46,831 nt of DNA, taken from contig CAYIHX010000031.1 in assembly GCA_964363305.1 (NCBI GenBank), forward strand, positions 1 to 46,831, given 5' to 3'. This document shows positions 1 through 8,649 of the stretch, piece after piece. A program made the position numbers and the translations under genes. Each line of letters opens with the position of its first letter. The first letter of the stretch is position 1. The notes under the pieces are model-generated. The model made no database searches. It was given only the letters and a program-made list of their open reading frames with translations, and was not told the DNA's origin. Source of the DNA: CAYIHX01 sp964363305 (GTDB lineage: Bacteria; Bdellovibrionota; UBA1018).

Positions 1-1707
1 ATCGGTGACCTCGATCAAGCCATTTCGGCCATCCCGCGCGATGGCCGACGTCAGCAGATCGTTCATGGCGCCCCCGTAGGCTTCCCCATCATCGTGGACT
101 TCGTTGGTCAGGTGAAACCCCGTCCGATTGATGATGCGGAAATGATCAGAACCCGGAAAGGCGCGACCGTCCGTCACAGCCTGAACCACGAGCTGAGCCA
201 CAAAATCGGCCATCCCTTCACTCAAACCCCCGGTGTCCGCGAGGTGCAACATATCCCCCATGAGACGGTCCATCACGCCATGCCCGAGCTCATGCCAGAT
301 GGTGGGATTGTCGCGCGCCATATTCTGGCTACCGGGTGAATACGTCGTGAAATTGATCGTGTCGTCCGTGTAGTAGGCGTTATCCCGCATCGAGATGTCC
401 GTGTCGAACAGGAAGGCGTGGAACGGTCGTTCCGCGAGATCCGGGTCGACAAATCCCATCGGCCTCAAAGCGTCAAACAGCTGATTGACGGCGTAGTAGA
501 CTTGAAGCTCGTCAAACCCCTCGTTGAGATAGACGAGCGGATCCTGTTCCGGATTCCGGGTGGCCGGACGATTCCAAGCCTCCTCGGCCGAGAGAATCGC
601 CTTCCCGAGACGGCCAGCAGTCGGAACCATTTCCCATTGAGATTCACCATTCGTTTCGGTTTCACGCCAATCCGGCCGAAACTGAGAAGAGAACCCCGAG
701 GTGAAATTCATGCGCGTCCCATACTTCGCCACGGCGGAGGGATGAAGGTTGATCGTCGCGTAGCGCCCGCTCAAAGTCAGCCCGGCGGCGTCAAAGCGAT
801 TTTCATCATAAGGAAGCCCCAGGAGCAGCAGCGCTGCCTCGCGGCGGACATAAGAACTCGACCAAAACCCCTGCAGCCTTCCGAGCTCGGACTCTCCGAG
901 CACGGGATCGAGCTGCGACTCCAGATAACGGCGCCACCCCAACGACTCATAGGGATTGCTCTTGGGTCGTCTCACCCGGGTATCGATGTACTTGAGAGGA
1001 GCCGGTTGTCGTTCGAGCACCTGGCCATCTCCGGCCTCGGAGAGCTCGTAAATCGGATAGACCTGAGCGTTCAGAGTCAACCCGTCATGCTGGGGAAATT
1101 CAGCATAGGCGTGCGAAACGACCAAGCCCGTTGCCAGCGAAACCGCCACGACATGCTTCCCTCGACGGCCGGTGACCGTTACCCGCCGGACTGCCTCGCC
1201 TTGACTCCATTCATCTGAGAAAGTGGTGGCCCCGAAGCCTCGATCGTCCGTCAGGTTGGTACGAGCCACCGCCCAACGAACCTGCTGAAGGATGCGCCCC
1301 CAGGACGGACGACTACTGAGGGAAAAGGTACGCATTTCCTGCGTGGCCTGATCTGGATTCGCCACCTGCGCTTCCACTTGAATCAGACGGCCGGACTCTT
1401 GATCCTTCCAGATTCGGACGGACATCCCCGCGACCGGTAACCCCCGATGCAGCTGCGCCAGGCGCGTGTAATGCGTGAAGGCCAGCGGACGATCATCCTG
1501 CGCGACGAAGTCGGACGATTTGAGCCCAAACCCGGTGCGAACACTCAACGCCTCAAGCACATGAGGGATGGAGGCATCAGCATCATCTTGTCCCGTCCAT
1601 CGAATCAGCGTCGGCTCGGCGGGGTCGGACGCCCGGACCTGAAACGAAACCAGAGAAAAAATCAGCCCGAAAAACCCGACCATCCAGAAACCCAAGCGTC
1701 GCATCAT
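1..1707 (-). CDS. Secreted M36/M4-like zinc metalloprotease, C-terminus cut by window edge
   Basis: The frame is open from an ATG at 1707 to the window edge, giving 569 residues without a stop, so the 3' end is missing. Residues 1-27 form a signal peptide (two Arg, hydrophobic core, RAS cleavage region). Residues about 75-115 resemble the FTP prodomain seen before thermolysin and fungalysin peptidases. The zinc site is HELGH at 472-476, with the likely third ligand E497 in a GLSEGMADF stretch 21 residues later, the spacing of gluzincins. A later H-D-D-G-E segment (538-542) resembles the M4/M36 motif carrying the transition-state His. Expected role: an exported proprotease that degrades external or prey protein. 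A second ATG follows directly (1704); a purine-rich GGGGG sits upstream. The M36 versus M4 choice is uncertain because the C-terminus is absent; the gluzincin call is firm. Confidence 0.85.
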   Translation of the reverse strand, partial: MMRRLGFWMVGFFGLIFSLVSFQVRASDPAEPTLIRWTGQDDADASIPHVLEALSVRTGFGLKSSDFVAQDDRPLAFTHYTRLAQLHRGLPVAGMSVRIWKDQESGRLIQVEAQVANPDQATQEMRTFSLSSRPSWGRILQQVRWAVARTNLTDDRGFGATTFSDEWSQGEAVRRVTVTGRRGKHVVAVSLATGLVVSHAYAEFPQHDGLTLNAQVYPIYELSEAGDGQVLERQPAPLKYIDTRVRRPKSNPYESLGWRRYLESQLDPVLGESELGRLQGFWSSSYVRREAALLLLGLPYDENRFDAAGLTLSGRYATINLHPSAVAKYGTRMNFTSGFSSQFRPDWRETETNGESQWEMVPTAGRLGKAILSAEEAWNRPATRNPEQDPLVYLNEGFDELQVYYAVNQLFDALRPMGFVDPDLAERPFHAFLFDTDISMRDNAYYTDDTINFTTYSPGSQNMARDNPTIWHELGHGVMDRLMGDMLHLADTGGLSEGMADFVAQLVVQAVTDGRAFPGSDHFRIINRTGFHLTNEVHDDGEAYGGAMNDLLTSAIARDGRNGLIEVTD

Positions 1708-1841
1708 CAGAACCCCCGATTCAGTGCGATAGATCTAGTTGAATTCGAAAAAAGATTCACTTCGCGGCGCAGCAACCATCATTTCTATCTACCCAAAAGA
1801 AGCGGAATACCATTTAGTCAAGTGTCCAAGGGAGAGACCCC

Positions 1842-2636
1842 ATGTCGAGCTGGAAAATCACACCATCAACCGCCCATGCGGTGCCCTCTTCAACTCCTAT
1901 TTCGGAGTGCGTCCGCACCATGCGTGACCTGGGTTGCGGCTCGATTCTCGTATCAGACTCGACCCATGGCCTGGTCGGAATTTTCACGGAGCGGGACCTT
2001 CTCAAGTGGATCGACCAGATTCAACAAGGTGGGCACTGGAACAAGCCCATTGTCCACCTCATGAGTAAGCCAGTCATCACCATCTCGATCGACGAACTCG
2101 ATCAAGCGGCGGAGATCATGATCGAGCATGGTATCCGCCACCTCCCGATCTTACATGAGGACTCGATCTCAGGCCAAACCTTGGCGGGGATTGTGTCGAT
2201 GAGAGATTTGCTCCGTGAGATGGTTTTCCAAAAAAGGGCGCAAAAATTAAAGGAGCAGTCTCTTCACGCGGGCATGCTCGCCAATGATGAAAGCATCCGA
2301 CATCTCATTCGAAAAATCTTTGCCAGACGAAGCGCGAGAGAAGTAGAAAATTTAGCGGTTTCGCCTGATCTCAAACCCCTCTTGGAGCAGATCAAGGCGC
2401 TAGATTACCTGTTCGTGGACCTGGATGGGATCGAGACTAAAACGTGGACCGCCCTTCTGAAAGGGCTCAACGCATTGGAGCAACACCCCGAAGTGCTGCT
2501 TCTCTATGAGCCAGCCAAACATTCGGAAGCAGCCCTGGGCCTTCTTTCCAAGCTTTCGCTGTCGAAACGATTCAGTGCTTACATGAAACCTGTCAGTATT
2601 TTCTCCGTCTTGGCCCGAATCACCTCGCCCCCTTAA
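1842..2636 (+). CDS. CBS-domain pair protein with degenerate receiver-like C-terminus
   Basis: The 264-residue soluble protein begins with two CBS repeats (about 1-60 and 68-135); each shows the typical pattern of a hydrophobic GSILV or HLPIL strand followed by VGIFTERDLL or AGIVSMRDLL. CBS pairs usually bind adenosyl nucleotides and act as regulatory modules. Residues about 140-264 look like a worn-down response-regulator fold: an early NDES loop, a DYLFVDLDG strand where the phosphoacceptor region would lie, a VLLLY strand, and a YMKPVS ending like the conserved Lys-Pro. The usual acidic pair at the N-terminus of a receiver is not obvious, so phosphorylation is doubtful. A GGGAG Shine-Dalgarno lies 7 bases before the ATG. 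Its stop is 3 bp from the convergent fusion gene. The partner or output is unknown. Confidence 0.8.
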   Translation: MSSWKITPSTAHAVPSSTPISECVRTMRDLGCGSILVSDSTHGLVGIFTERDLLKWIDQIQQGGHWNKPIVHLMSKPVITISIDELDQAAEIMIEHGIRHLPILHEDSISGQTLAGIVSMRDLLREMVFQKRAQKLKEQSLHAGMLANDESIRHLIRKIFARRSAREVENLAVSPDLKPLLEQIKALDYLFVDLDGIETKTWTALLKGLNALEQHPEVLLLYEPAKHSEAALGLLSKLSLSKRFSAYMKPVSIFSVLARITSPP

Positions 2637-2639
2637 AGC

Positions 2640-4994
2640 TCAGAGCAGCGTCACACCGCCTTCGAGGCTCCAGACCTGGGGGTAACCCATGCGGCGGAGA
2701 GTTTTCGCAGCCTGCAGGCTACGATTACCGCTGCGGCACAGAAGCACGATCCGGGCGTCGCCCATCTCGCCACTGAGAATCTCCCGCATGAAGTTCACAA
2801 AACGCGACAACGGGACATTCCGCGCCGGGCTCCGCAACCCCAGGGCACTCCAGTCCTTGAAAAGTACGTGTTCTTGGGGTTCCCGTACGTCGATCACCCG
2901 GTACTCCTCCTTCGCGGCACGCAGCTGCGCCGGGGAAATCTTCATCTCCGCATCCCCCGGCAACCCACGCGCGCCAGCCACTCCGCAGACGATGCCTTGA
3001 AAATCCTCCTCAAGCGAAGCGAGGCGCAAATCGATGCTCTTCTTCTCCTCCACGAAGCGACCTAATGCGGAAGAAAGATTCCGGCCAAAGACGCTCTTCA
3101 GCAGGGCATTCTCCCGCGACTCGGTCTCCAGCGTCGTGGCGAAACTATTATCGTAATCATGAGCCGGACAAAGCAAAGTGCGAGGAGCGAGCACGCCAGC
3201 CAACAAACGAAGGGAATGGAAAAGCGCCGACGGCTCGCTCACCGTGAAATTGGTGCGCCCCAACCCGCCGCTTAAGATCGTATCGCCGCAAAACACGAAC
3301 TGTACGGCTGCGGCCTCGAGCTTTCCCTTTTGCGCCACGCCCAGCAAGAACGCATGACTGTCTGACGTGTGGCCCGGGGTAGGAAGGCGCGCTAAAATCC
3401 TCTCCCCACCCGGCACAACCCCGAGTCTCAGCGCCGACACCTTGAGGCCAGAATCCAATTCGACCTCCCACCCGCCGGCGGAAGGCCAACCCAGCGCATC
3501 CGCCCCATGCGACGCCCCCGAGACGAGCAAATCTTCCAAAATCCTCTGCAAAAAAGGTCGTGTCGAATCATGATCGGCATGGCTATGGGTGTCGAGCACC
3601 GCGACCACTGCGAGATCTTGACAGCGAATATACGATTCAATTCTCTCGGCCGCGCTTTCGCTCGGGTCGATCACCACGCAGGTTCGGGCATTTTTATCAG
3701 CGATGATCCAGGTATTCGTCGCACCGGTTCGAATCTGAATGACGCCGTCGCGCAGGCCCGCGGGAGCCTCAAAGCCTCCGGCTGTATTCAAGAGACAAGA
3801 GCTTCGCAACGCAAGTGCCGCTTCCCGGATGGCGCGACAGCCTCGATCGATTTCCGCCTGGTCCGTACAAGGACCGAACGAAAGCCGAAGAGCGGAAACA
3901 CTCCGCCACTCTGGGATGCCCATCGCATCGAGAACCTCGCTCGGCTCGACCGAGGTGGAACTGCAGGCCGAGCCCGAACTCAGACGAACACCGGCCGAAT
4001 CAAAGAGGTCAAGCAACTCTCGGTTGCTCAGGTCGGGCACGGAAAAATTCAAGGTTGTCGGCACCGAACACTCAAACGGGGTGTTAAACTCGATCTTTGG
4101 AAACGACCTGCGAAGCTCCGCTACGATTTGATCGCGATACGCGCACAGCACCCGGGTCGACGCGAACACTGACTCACCTTCGGGCTTAAGCAGTTCCCTC
4201 AGTATTGCACCAAAGGCCGCTACGCCCGGCAGATTTTCAGTTCCAGAACGCAGCCCACGCTCCTGCCCCCCTCCCACGATGAGTGGAATGATCGGGGCCT
4301 CTGAACGAATATATAACAACCCGATCCCCTTGGGAGCGTAGAGCTTGTGGCCACTAAAGGTCACATAGTCGACGCGCGATCGCGCCAACCCCAGCTCGAC
4401 CTTGCCGAGCGCCTGTACACCATCCACCAGCCACCGAGCCCTCGAACCCGTCTCTTTCAGAGCTTGCTCCACGAGGGCTAGATTCTGGATTACACCGGTC
4501 TCATTATTCACTGCCATCGTGCAAAGCAGGAGGGCCTGCGGCAACTCTCTGCGGAGCACGTCCTGGCGCAACTGCCCCTGTGAATCGACTGGCATCGCGA
4601 CGATCTGAAGCGGAAGATCCAGCACCTTAACCCAATGTTTCAGCGCTTGCGAAACCGCCTTATGCTCGGTAGCCGAATAAAGTACCCGATCACAGCTTCC
4701 GAGCCCGTGCTCTTTCGCGGTCACCAGCACCGAGAAAATCACTGTCTGGATCGCCTCGGTAGCTCCACTCGTGAACACCAGGCAATCGGGCTGAACCCCG
4801 AGCACCTCGGCAGTGACCTTACGGGCACCTTCGAGAATGCTCTTGGCCTGCAGGCCCACGAGGTGCGAACTACTCGGATTTCCATACAAGGTTCGCATGG
4901 CTTCGAGCGCCGCGTCCGCTGCGATCGGCAGGGTCGGGGTCGTGGCGTTGCAGTCGAAATAGGCGACCGTGGATGCGCGCAGTTCTGAGGCCAT
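2640..4994 (-). CDS. Cysteine desulfurase / persulfide dioxygenase / rhodanese triple fusion
   Basis: One uninterrupted 784-residue frame carries three sulfur enzymes. Residues 1-395 are a NifS/IscS-type PLP cysteine desulfurase: GNPSSSH near 38-44, VNNETG at 162-167, SGHK with the PLP lysine K217, and SGSACSS with the catalytic C344. Residues about 415-650 are a metallo-beta-lactamase domain of the ETHE1 type: H470-S-H472-A-D474-H475, TPGH ending at H542, CGD with D571, GLGRTNF just after it, and CPAHDYDN with H612. These are the marks of persulfide dioxygenases rather than generic MBL enzymes. Residues about 685-784 are a rhodanese with active-site C753 in LCRSGNRS. Known family chemistry suggests that sulfane sulfur released from cysteine is passed to glutathione or another carrier and oxidised to sulfite, or moved by the rhodanese. 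It lies 40 bp downstream of the flavoprotein gene. The Shine-Dalgarno is weak. No inactivating substitution was noticed. Confidence 0.92.
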   Translation of the reverse strand: MASELRASTVAYFDCNATTPTLPIAADAALEAMRTLYGNPSSSHLVGLQAKSILEGARKVTAEVLGVQPDCLVFTSGATEAIQTVIFSVLVTAKEHGLGSCDRVLYSATEHKAVSQALKHWVKVLDLPLQIVAMPVDSQGQLRQDVLRRELPQALLLCTMAVNNETGVIQNLALVEQALKETGSRARWLVDGVQALGKVELGLARSRVDYVTFSGHKLYAPKGIGLLYIRSEAPIIPLIVGGGQERGLRSGTENLPGVAAFGAILRELLKPEGESVFASTRVLCAYRDQIVAELRRSFPKIEFNTPFECSVPTTLNFSVPDLSNRELLDLFDSAGVRLSSGSACSSTSVEPSEVLDAMGIPEWRSVSALRLSFGPCTDQAEIDRGCRAIREAALALRSSCLLNTAGGFEAPAGLRDGVIQIRTGATNTWIIADKNARTCVVIDPSESAAERIESYIRCQDLAVVAVLDTHSHADHDSTRPFLQRILEDLLVSGASHGADALGWPSAGGWEVELDSGLKVSALRLGVVPGGERILARLPTPGHTSDSHAFLLGVAQKGKLEAAAVQFVFCGDTILSGGLGRTNFTVSEPSALFHSLRLLAGVLAPRTLLCPAHDYDNSFATTLETESRENALLKSVFGRNLSSALGRFVEEKKSIDLRLASLEEDFQGIVCGVAGARGLPGDAEMKISPAQLRAAKEEYRVIDVREPQEHVLFKDWSALGLRSPARNVPLSRFVNFMREILSGEMGDARIVLLCRSGNRSLQAAKTLRRMGYPQVWSLEGGVTLL

Positions 4995-5034
4995 GGACGC
5001 AGTTTAAGCCCATGACGCAAGATAACGCAAGGCG

Positions 5035-6228
5035 CTAAACCACTTGCCCCGCGGCCCACCCGGACGCCCAGGCCCACTGAAAATTATAGCCACCAAGCCA
5101 GCCCGTCACGTCCACGACCTCCCCAATAAAGTACAACCCAGGCACCTGGCGAGCTTCCATGGTCTTAGAGTTCAAATCGTCCGTATCCACCCCTCCCCGG
5201 GTCACTTCCGCCTTGTTGTAGCCGACGGTGCCTCGCGGAATGAACTCCCACGCATGAACCTTCGAACAGAAGGTCTGCAGCTCCCGCTCGGATACCTGTG
5301 GCAAAGGAAGTTCGAACGGAAAATACAGTTCGGCGAATCGCTCGGCAAACCGGGCGGGCAATTTTTCACAGAGCAGATTCTTCACCTGCGCCCGGCTGCC
5401 TTCCCGTTTTTTTTGCATCCACTCGTCGAACAACTTCTGTCCTGGCAAAAGATCGATGCTCACCTTCTCTCCCCGATACCAATGCAAAGAGGCCTGGAGC
5501 GATGCCGGCCCACTCAACCCCGTATGCGTGAACAACAAATTTTCACGAAAACTTTTTCCCCCCGCGGTCATCACGCAGTCAATGGAGAGCCCCGCCATCC
5601 CCTCAAATAGGCGGGCCTCGTCGGCGCCGAAAACGAAACCATCGAGCGCGGCTGCTCGCTCCACCAACTTCAAGCCGAACTGAGAGGCCAACTCATATCC
5701 CACCCCGGTCGCCCCCACTTTCGGAATTGAAAGACCGCCGGTGGCCACCACGACAGATTCCGCATGCACCTCGCCGCGACTGGTCCGGAGGCGAAAACGA
5801 ACCGGGTCCAACGCCTCGCAACGCTCAACGGCCTCAATCCGGGTATCGAGCCACACCTCGGCCCCGGCCTTTTCGGCGTCAGAGCTCAGAAGATCGACAA
5901 TAGCCTGCGCCGATCCGTCGCAAAACAGCTGGCCAAGCTTCTTTTCGTGAAAAGGGATTCCGTGAGCCTGCACCCGCTCGATGAACATCTCAGGGCGAAA
6001 GCGAGAAAGTGCCGATTTGCAGAAATGCGGGTTGCTCGACACATACTGGGCCGGCGAGGCGCCGAGATTCGTGAAATTGCAGCGCCCACCGCCGGAGATC
6101 AGAATCTTGCCGCCCACCTTCTTGGCGTGATCGAGCACCAGAACCCGCCGACCTCGGCGGCTCGCTTCAATCGCGCACATCAGGCCGGCTCCACCGGCCC
6201 CTAAAATCAGTACTTCGACGTCTCGCAT
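5035..6228 (-). CDS. BaiN/RdsA-family (HI0933-like) FAD-dependent oxidoreductase
   Basis: The 397-residue protein starts with a Rossmann dinucleotide fold (VLILGAGGAGLMCAI) and, after a KVGGKILISGGGRCNFTN segment, matches the HI0933/BaiN flavoprotein family. Near the C-terminus it has TVGYNKAEVTRGGV and GLYFIGEVVDVTGWLGGYNFQWAWASGW, the FAD-contacting end typical of the family. The natural substrates of most members are not established. The frame is open further upstream to 6564, but this passes through the 6294-6535 palindrome and has no family-like sequence, so I chose the ATG at 6228 directly before the Rossmann strand; an ATG at 6246 is the alternative. It is co-directional with the sulfur-enzyme fusion 40 bp downstream and probably shares its transcript. 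A role in sulfur or redox metabolism is only suggested by that neighbour. Confidence 0.9.
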   Translation of the reverse strand: MRDVEVLILGAGGAGLMCAIEASRRGRRVLVLDHAKKVGGKILISGGGRCNFTNLGASPAQYVSSNPHFCKSALSRFRPEMFIERVQAHGIPFHEKKLGQLFCDGSAQAIVDLLSSDAEKAGAEVWLDTRIEAVERCEALDPVRFRLRTSRGEVHAESVVVATGGLSIPKVGATGVGYELASQFGLKLVERAAALDGFVFGADEARLFEGMAGLSIDCVMTAGGKSFRENLLFTHTGLSGPASLQASLHWYRGEKVSIDLLPGQKLFDEWMQKKREGSRAQVKNLLCEKLPARFAERFAELYFPFELPLPQVSERELQTFCSKVHAWEFIPRGTVGYNKAEVTRGGVDTDDLNSKTMEARQVPGLYFIGEVVDVTGWLGGYNFQWAWASGWAAGQVV

Positions 6229-6293
6229 TCCCCGCCACACTAGCATACGCCCACGCGAGATGCGCCGTTCCTCTCTCTTTATTTCGGGCTCGT

Positions 6294-6535
6294 CGATCGA
6301 GAGGAGTCGCATCCCCCTCTCTTCGCCGCGCGCAGTTTCGTTTTGGCTTTTTAGGGAAGGGGTTTCTATCAGAGGGATGACTCGCAAGCCATCCATGGCT
6401 TGCCCTGCCCGGCTCGGCCCATCCATGGGCCTCGCTCGGGTAGCTCGCATCCCTCTGATAGAAACCCCTTCCCTAAAAAGCCAAAACGATGTTTGAGCAC
6501 GGCGAAGAGAGGGGGATGCGACTCCTCTTGATCGA
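6294..6535. repeat. 242-bp nested palindrome in the divergent intergenic region
   Basis: The 345-bp gap 6229-6573 has no gene and is dominated by this structure. Outer arms 6294-6329 and 6500-6535 are 36 bp long and complementary except for one base. Inner arms 6339-6379 and 6448-6488 are complementary over all 41 bp. Between outer and inner arms are unpaired 9- and 11-base segments. The central 68-base loop contains two further small palindromes, 6386-6401 (AAGCCAT-CC-ATGGCTT) and 6416-6431 (GGCCCAT-CC-ATGGGCC). The complementarity continues more weakly outside the outer arms. It could form a large cruciform or a long RNA hairpin. No transposase is present, so a MITE-like or REP/BIME-like dispersed element is likely, but only one copy occurs in this window. 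Confidence 0.9.
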
Positions 6536-6573
6536 GCCTGGCAAAAGGGAGAAGGAGTGGGCACACTGACCTC

Positions 6574-7050
6574 ATGAAGAAGAAGCTCATCGAGGCGATT
6601 CTACTCCAACTCCGAGGCGAGCTTGAAACGATTAGCCGTGCAGCGCGAGTGGCCCATCAGGAAGCCACGCACGAAGAGAACAAGGCCGAAGATCAGTACG
6701 ATACCCGCGGCCTAGAGGCCTCCTACCTTGCCGCCGCCCAAGGAAAACGGGCGGCAGAGCTCGAACGCCTCATCGCGCTTTATCAGGCCTCGCTGGGACT
6801 CGATTTGCCTGTTCCCCGAGACGCGGACGTGGGGGCCCTCATCGAAGTAGAATGCCGGGGAAAACGCTCTTTTTTCTTTCTTGTAGGCGAGGGAGGCGGC
6901 CTCCAGGTTTCCGTGGAGGGGAAATCCATCCACGTCATCACACCCAACGCTCCGCTCGGGGAAGCGCTCACCGGAAAAAGGCCTGGCGACTCTTTCGAGG
7001 TCGAGATCAACAAGCAGGAACGAGAATACCGAGTGATTTCGATCAGCTGA
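6574..7050 (+). CDS. GreA/GreB-family transcript elongation factor-like protein
   Basis: This 158-residue protein has the two-part layout of Gre factors. Residues 1-75 are a predicted antiparallel coiled coil whose turn is acidic (HEENKAEDQYD), like the finger tip that enters the RNA polymerase secondary channel and positions a metal for transcript cleavage. Residues 80-158 form the FKBP-like C-terminal domain, ending with NAPLGEALTGKRPGDSFEV, the most recognisable Gre motif. It is the same size as GreA, but the sequence belongs to the more divergent GreA/GreB-like group rather than clear GreA. Function in rescuing paused polymerase is inferred from the family. An AAGGAG stretch lies rather far (about 19 bases) before the ATG; no better start is seen. 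The large palindrome lies immediately upstream, so its promoter must be in or very near that structure. Confidence 0.8.
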   Translation: MKKKLIEAILLQLRGELETISRAARVAHQEATHEENKAEDQYDTRGLEASYLAAAQGKRAAELERLIALYQASLGLDLPVPRDADVGALIEVECRGKRSFFFLVGEGGGLQVSVEGKSIHVITPNAPLGEALTGKRPGDSFEVEINKQEREYRVISIS

Positions 7051-7059
7051 AATTACCCA

Positions 7060-7079
7060 ATACTTATATAACTAAGTAT
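7060..7079. promoter_or_regulatory. AT-rich inverted repeat between Gre-like and helicase genes
   Basis: ATACTTA (7060-7066) and TAAGTAT (7073-7079) are perfectly complementary around a TATAAC spacer, in an unusually AT-rich 60-bp gap. A short T-rich run follows. It could be a weak terminator for the Gre-like gene or an operator/promoter element for the helicase, whose 5' region it occupies; the TATAAC spacer resembles a -10 box. The structure is seen; the role is inference. Confidence 0.4.
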
Positions 7080-7113
7080 GTTATTTACCCGGCCTCAACG
7101 AAAGTAGGCCATT

Positions 7114-8649
7114 TTGCTATCCTTTAAAGATCTATCCCTTCGAGAACCCCTGTTACGCGCGATCACTGAAATGGGCTTTGAAACTCCCAGCCCCATTCAA
7201 GCAGAAGCGCTTCCCATCTTGCTCGGCGAGCCCACCGATTTCATCGGACTGGCCGCGACCGGCACCGGTAAAACAGCAGCATTTTCGATTCCTCTGCTCC
7301 AACGCATCGATCCCAATAAACGAACCGTCCAGGCTATCATCCTGTGCCCAACGCGCGAACTCGCCATGCAAGTCGCCGGTCAAATTGATCTCTTGGGCAA
7401 ACACCTCGGCGTACGGGCCCTTCCCATCTACGGCGGCGCCAGCTACGGCGACCAGTTCCGCGGCCTCAAAAGCGGCGTGAACGTCGTCGTCGGGACTCCA
7501 GGCCGTGTTGTCGATCACCTGGAAAAAGGAACGCTCAAGTTAGACGGGGTGAGCACCCTGATTCTCGACGAAGCGGACGAAATGATCTCCATGGGCTTCA
7601 AGGATGACCTCGAGGCCGTTCTTTCCAAAATGCCCGAAAGCCGATCAAACATCTGGCTCTTCTCGGCCACGATGAGCCGAGAGGTTCGAAAGGTCGCGGA
7701 TGAGTATCTCCAAAGCCCACAGCAGGTTGCGGTCAATCGCAAAGAGGTCCTCTCGGATACGGTCGAACAGATCTACTACGTGACCTCCGAGCAAAACAAA
7801 CCTGAAGTACTCTGCAAGCTGATCGATGCCGCCGACGACTTCTTCGGAATTGTCTTCTGTCAAACCAAGGTCCTCGTGATCGAGCTGACCCGCGTCCTCG
7901 CTGAACGTGGCTATTCGGTCGACTGCTTACATGGCGACATGGACCAACGGGCCCGCGAACGCACGATGCAGGCCTTCCGCGACCGTAAAGTCACGTTGCT
8001 CATCTGCACCGACGTCGCCTCTCGCGGACTCGACGTGAAAGATGTCACGCATGTCATCAACTACTCGATTCCCCGCGAGCTCGATAACTACATCCATCGG
8101 ATCGGCCGTACCGCCCGCAGCGGGAAGGCGGGCCTTGCGCTCAGCCTCGTATCTCCCAGCAACCGGGTGATGATTCGACGAGTTGAGCAAATTACGAAAA
8201 GCCGCATGACCGAAGGAAGAATCCCTTCTCGAAAAGATATCGGATCGAAGAAGGTCTCTCGCATCCTGGGCGAATTCAAAGAACAGAACGGGTTCAAGCG
8301 GGCCGTCGACCTCATGGACGGCGACTGGAAAGCCGCCCTCTCGACGATGACTGGAGAAGAGATCGCAGGACGATTCCTCGCCCTCCACTTCCCCGAAGTC
8401 TTCAACGAGACTCGTGAAGCACCCCAGCTCGCGCCGCTCGTCGCCCCGCACGCACCGGCGCGACGCTTCGAGGGAGCACAGTCTCCTTCTCGGAGATTCG
8501 AGAGCCGGGGAGCTTCTGCTCCGGCACGACGGTTTGAGGGTGAGTCCGCCGGGCCCCGAACGCCCCGAAGCGAATTCCGCGGGAAACCCCACTTCAAAAA
8601 ATCGACCGGGAAGCCCGTCATCGCTCCCCGATTCAGCCGCGGCGAGTAA
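7114..8649 (+). CDS. DEAD-box ATP-dependent RNA helicase (CsdA/RhlE-like)
   Basis: The 511-residue protein shows the DEAD-box motifs in order: Q motif (ETPSPIQ, 23-29), motif I AATGTGKT (47-54), PTREL, TPGR, DEAD at 152-155, SAT at 184-186, and the RecA2 motifs with HRIGRTARSG. It should unwind or remodel RNA, as cold-shock and ribosome-assembly helicases do. I keep a TTG start at 7114, preceded by GTAGG, because no ATG lies before the Q motif. Residues about 380-435 form a helical extension and the last 70 residues are a basic, disordered tail with a repeated RRFE motif (three copies near 449-474), a likely RNA-binding tail. Neighbouring Gre-like and ABC-F genes are also linked to transcription or translation. 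Confidence 0.93.
   Translation: MLSFKDLSLREPLLRAITEMGFETPSPIQAEALPILLGEPTDFIGLAATGTGKTAAFSIPLLQRIDPNKRTVQAIILCPTRELAMQVAGQIDLLGKHLGVRALPIYGGASYGDQFRGLKSGVNVVVGTPGRVVDHLEKGTLKLDGVSTLILDEADEMISMGFKDDLEAVLSKMPESRSNIWLFSATMSREVRKVADEYLQSPQQVAVNRKEVLSDTVEQIYYVTSEQNKPEVLCKLIDAADDFFGIVFCQTKVLVIELTRVLAERGYSVDCLHGDMDQRARERTMQAFRDRKVTLLICTDVASRGLDVKDVTHVINYSIPRELDNYIHRIGRTARSGKAGLALSLVSPSNRVMIRRVEQITKSRMTEGRIPSRKDIGSKKVSRILGEFKEQNGFKRAVDLMDGDWKAALSTMTGEEIAGRFLALHFPEVFNETREAPQLAPLVAPHAPARRFEGAQSPSRRFESRGASAPARRFEGESAGPRTPRSEFRGKPHFKKSTGKPVIAPRFSRGE

Noticed and set aside
418..1218. Long plus-strand frame opposite the zinc protease
   Set aside because: The opposite strand encodes a clear gluzincin with signal peptide and HELGH; the plus frame is Arg/Pro-rich and has no family pattern.
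1708..1841. Sigma70 promoters in the divergent M36/CBS gap
   Set aside because: A TTGAAT box is visible but no properly spaced -10 was found.
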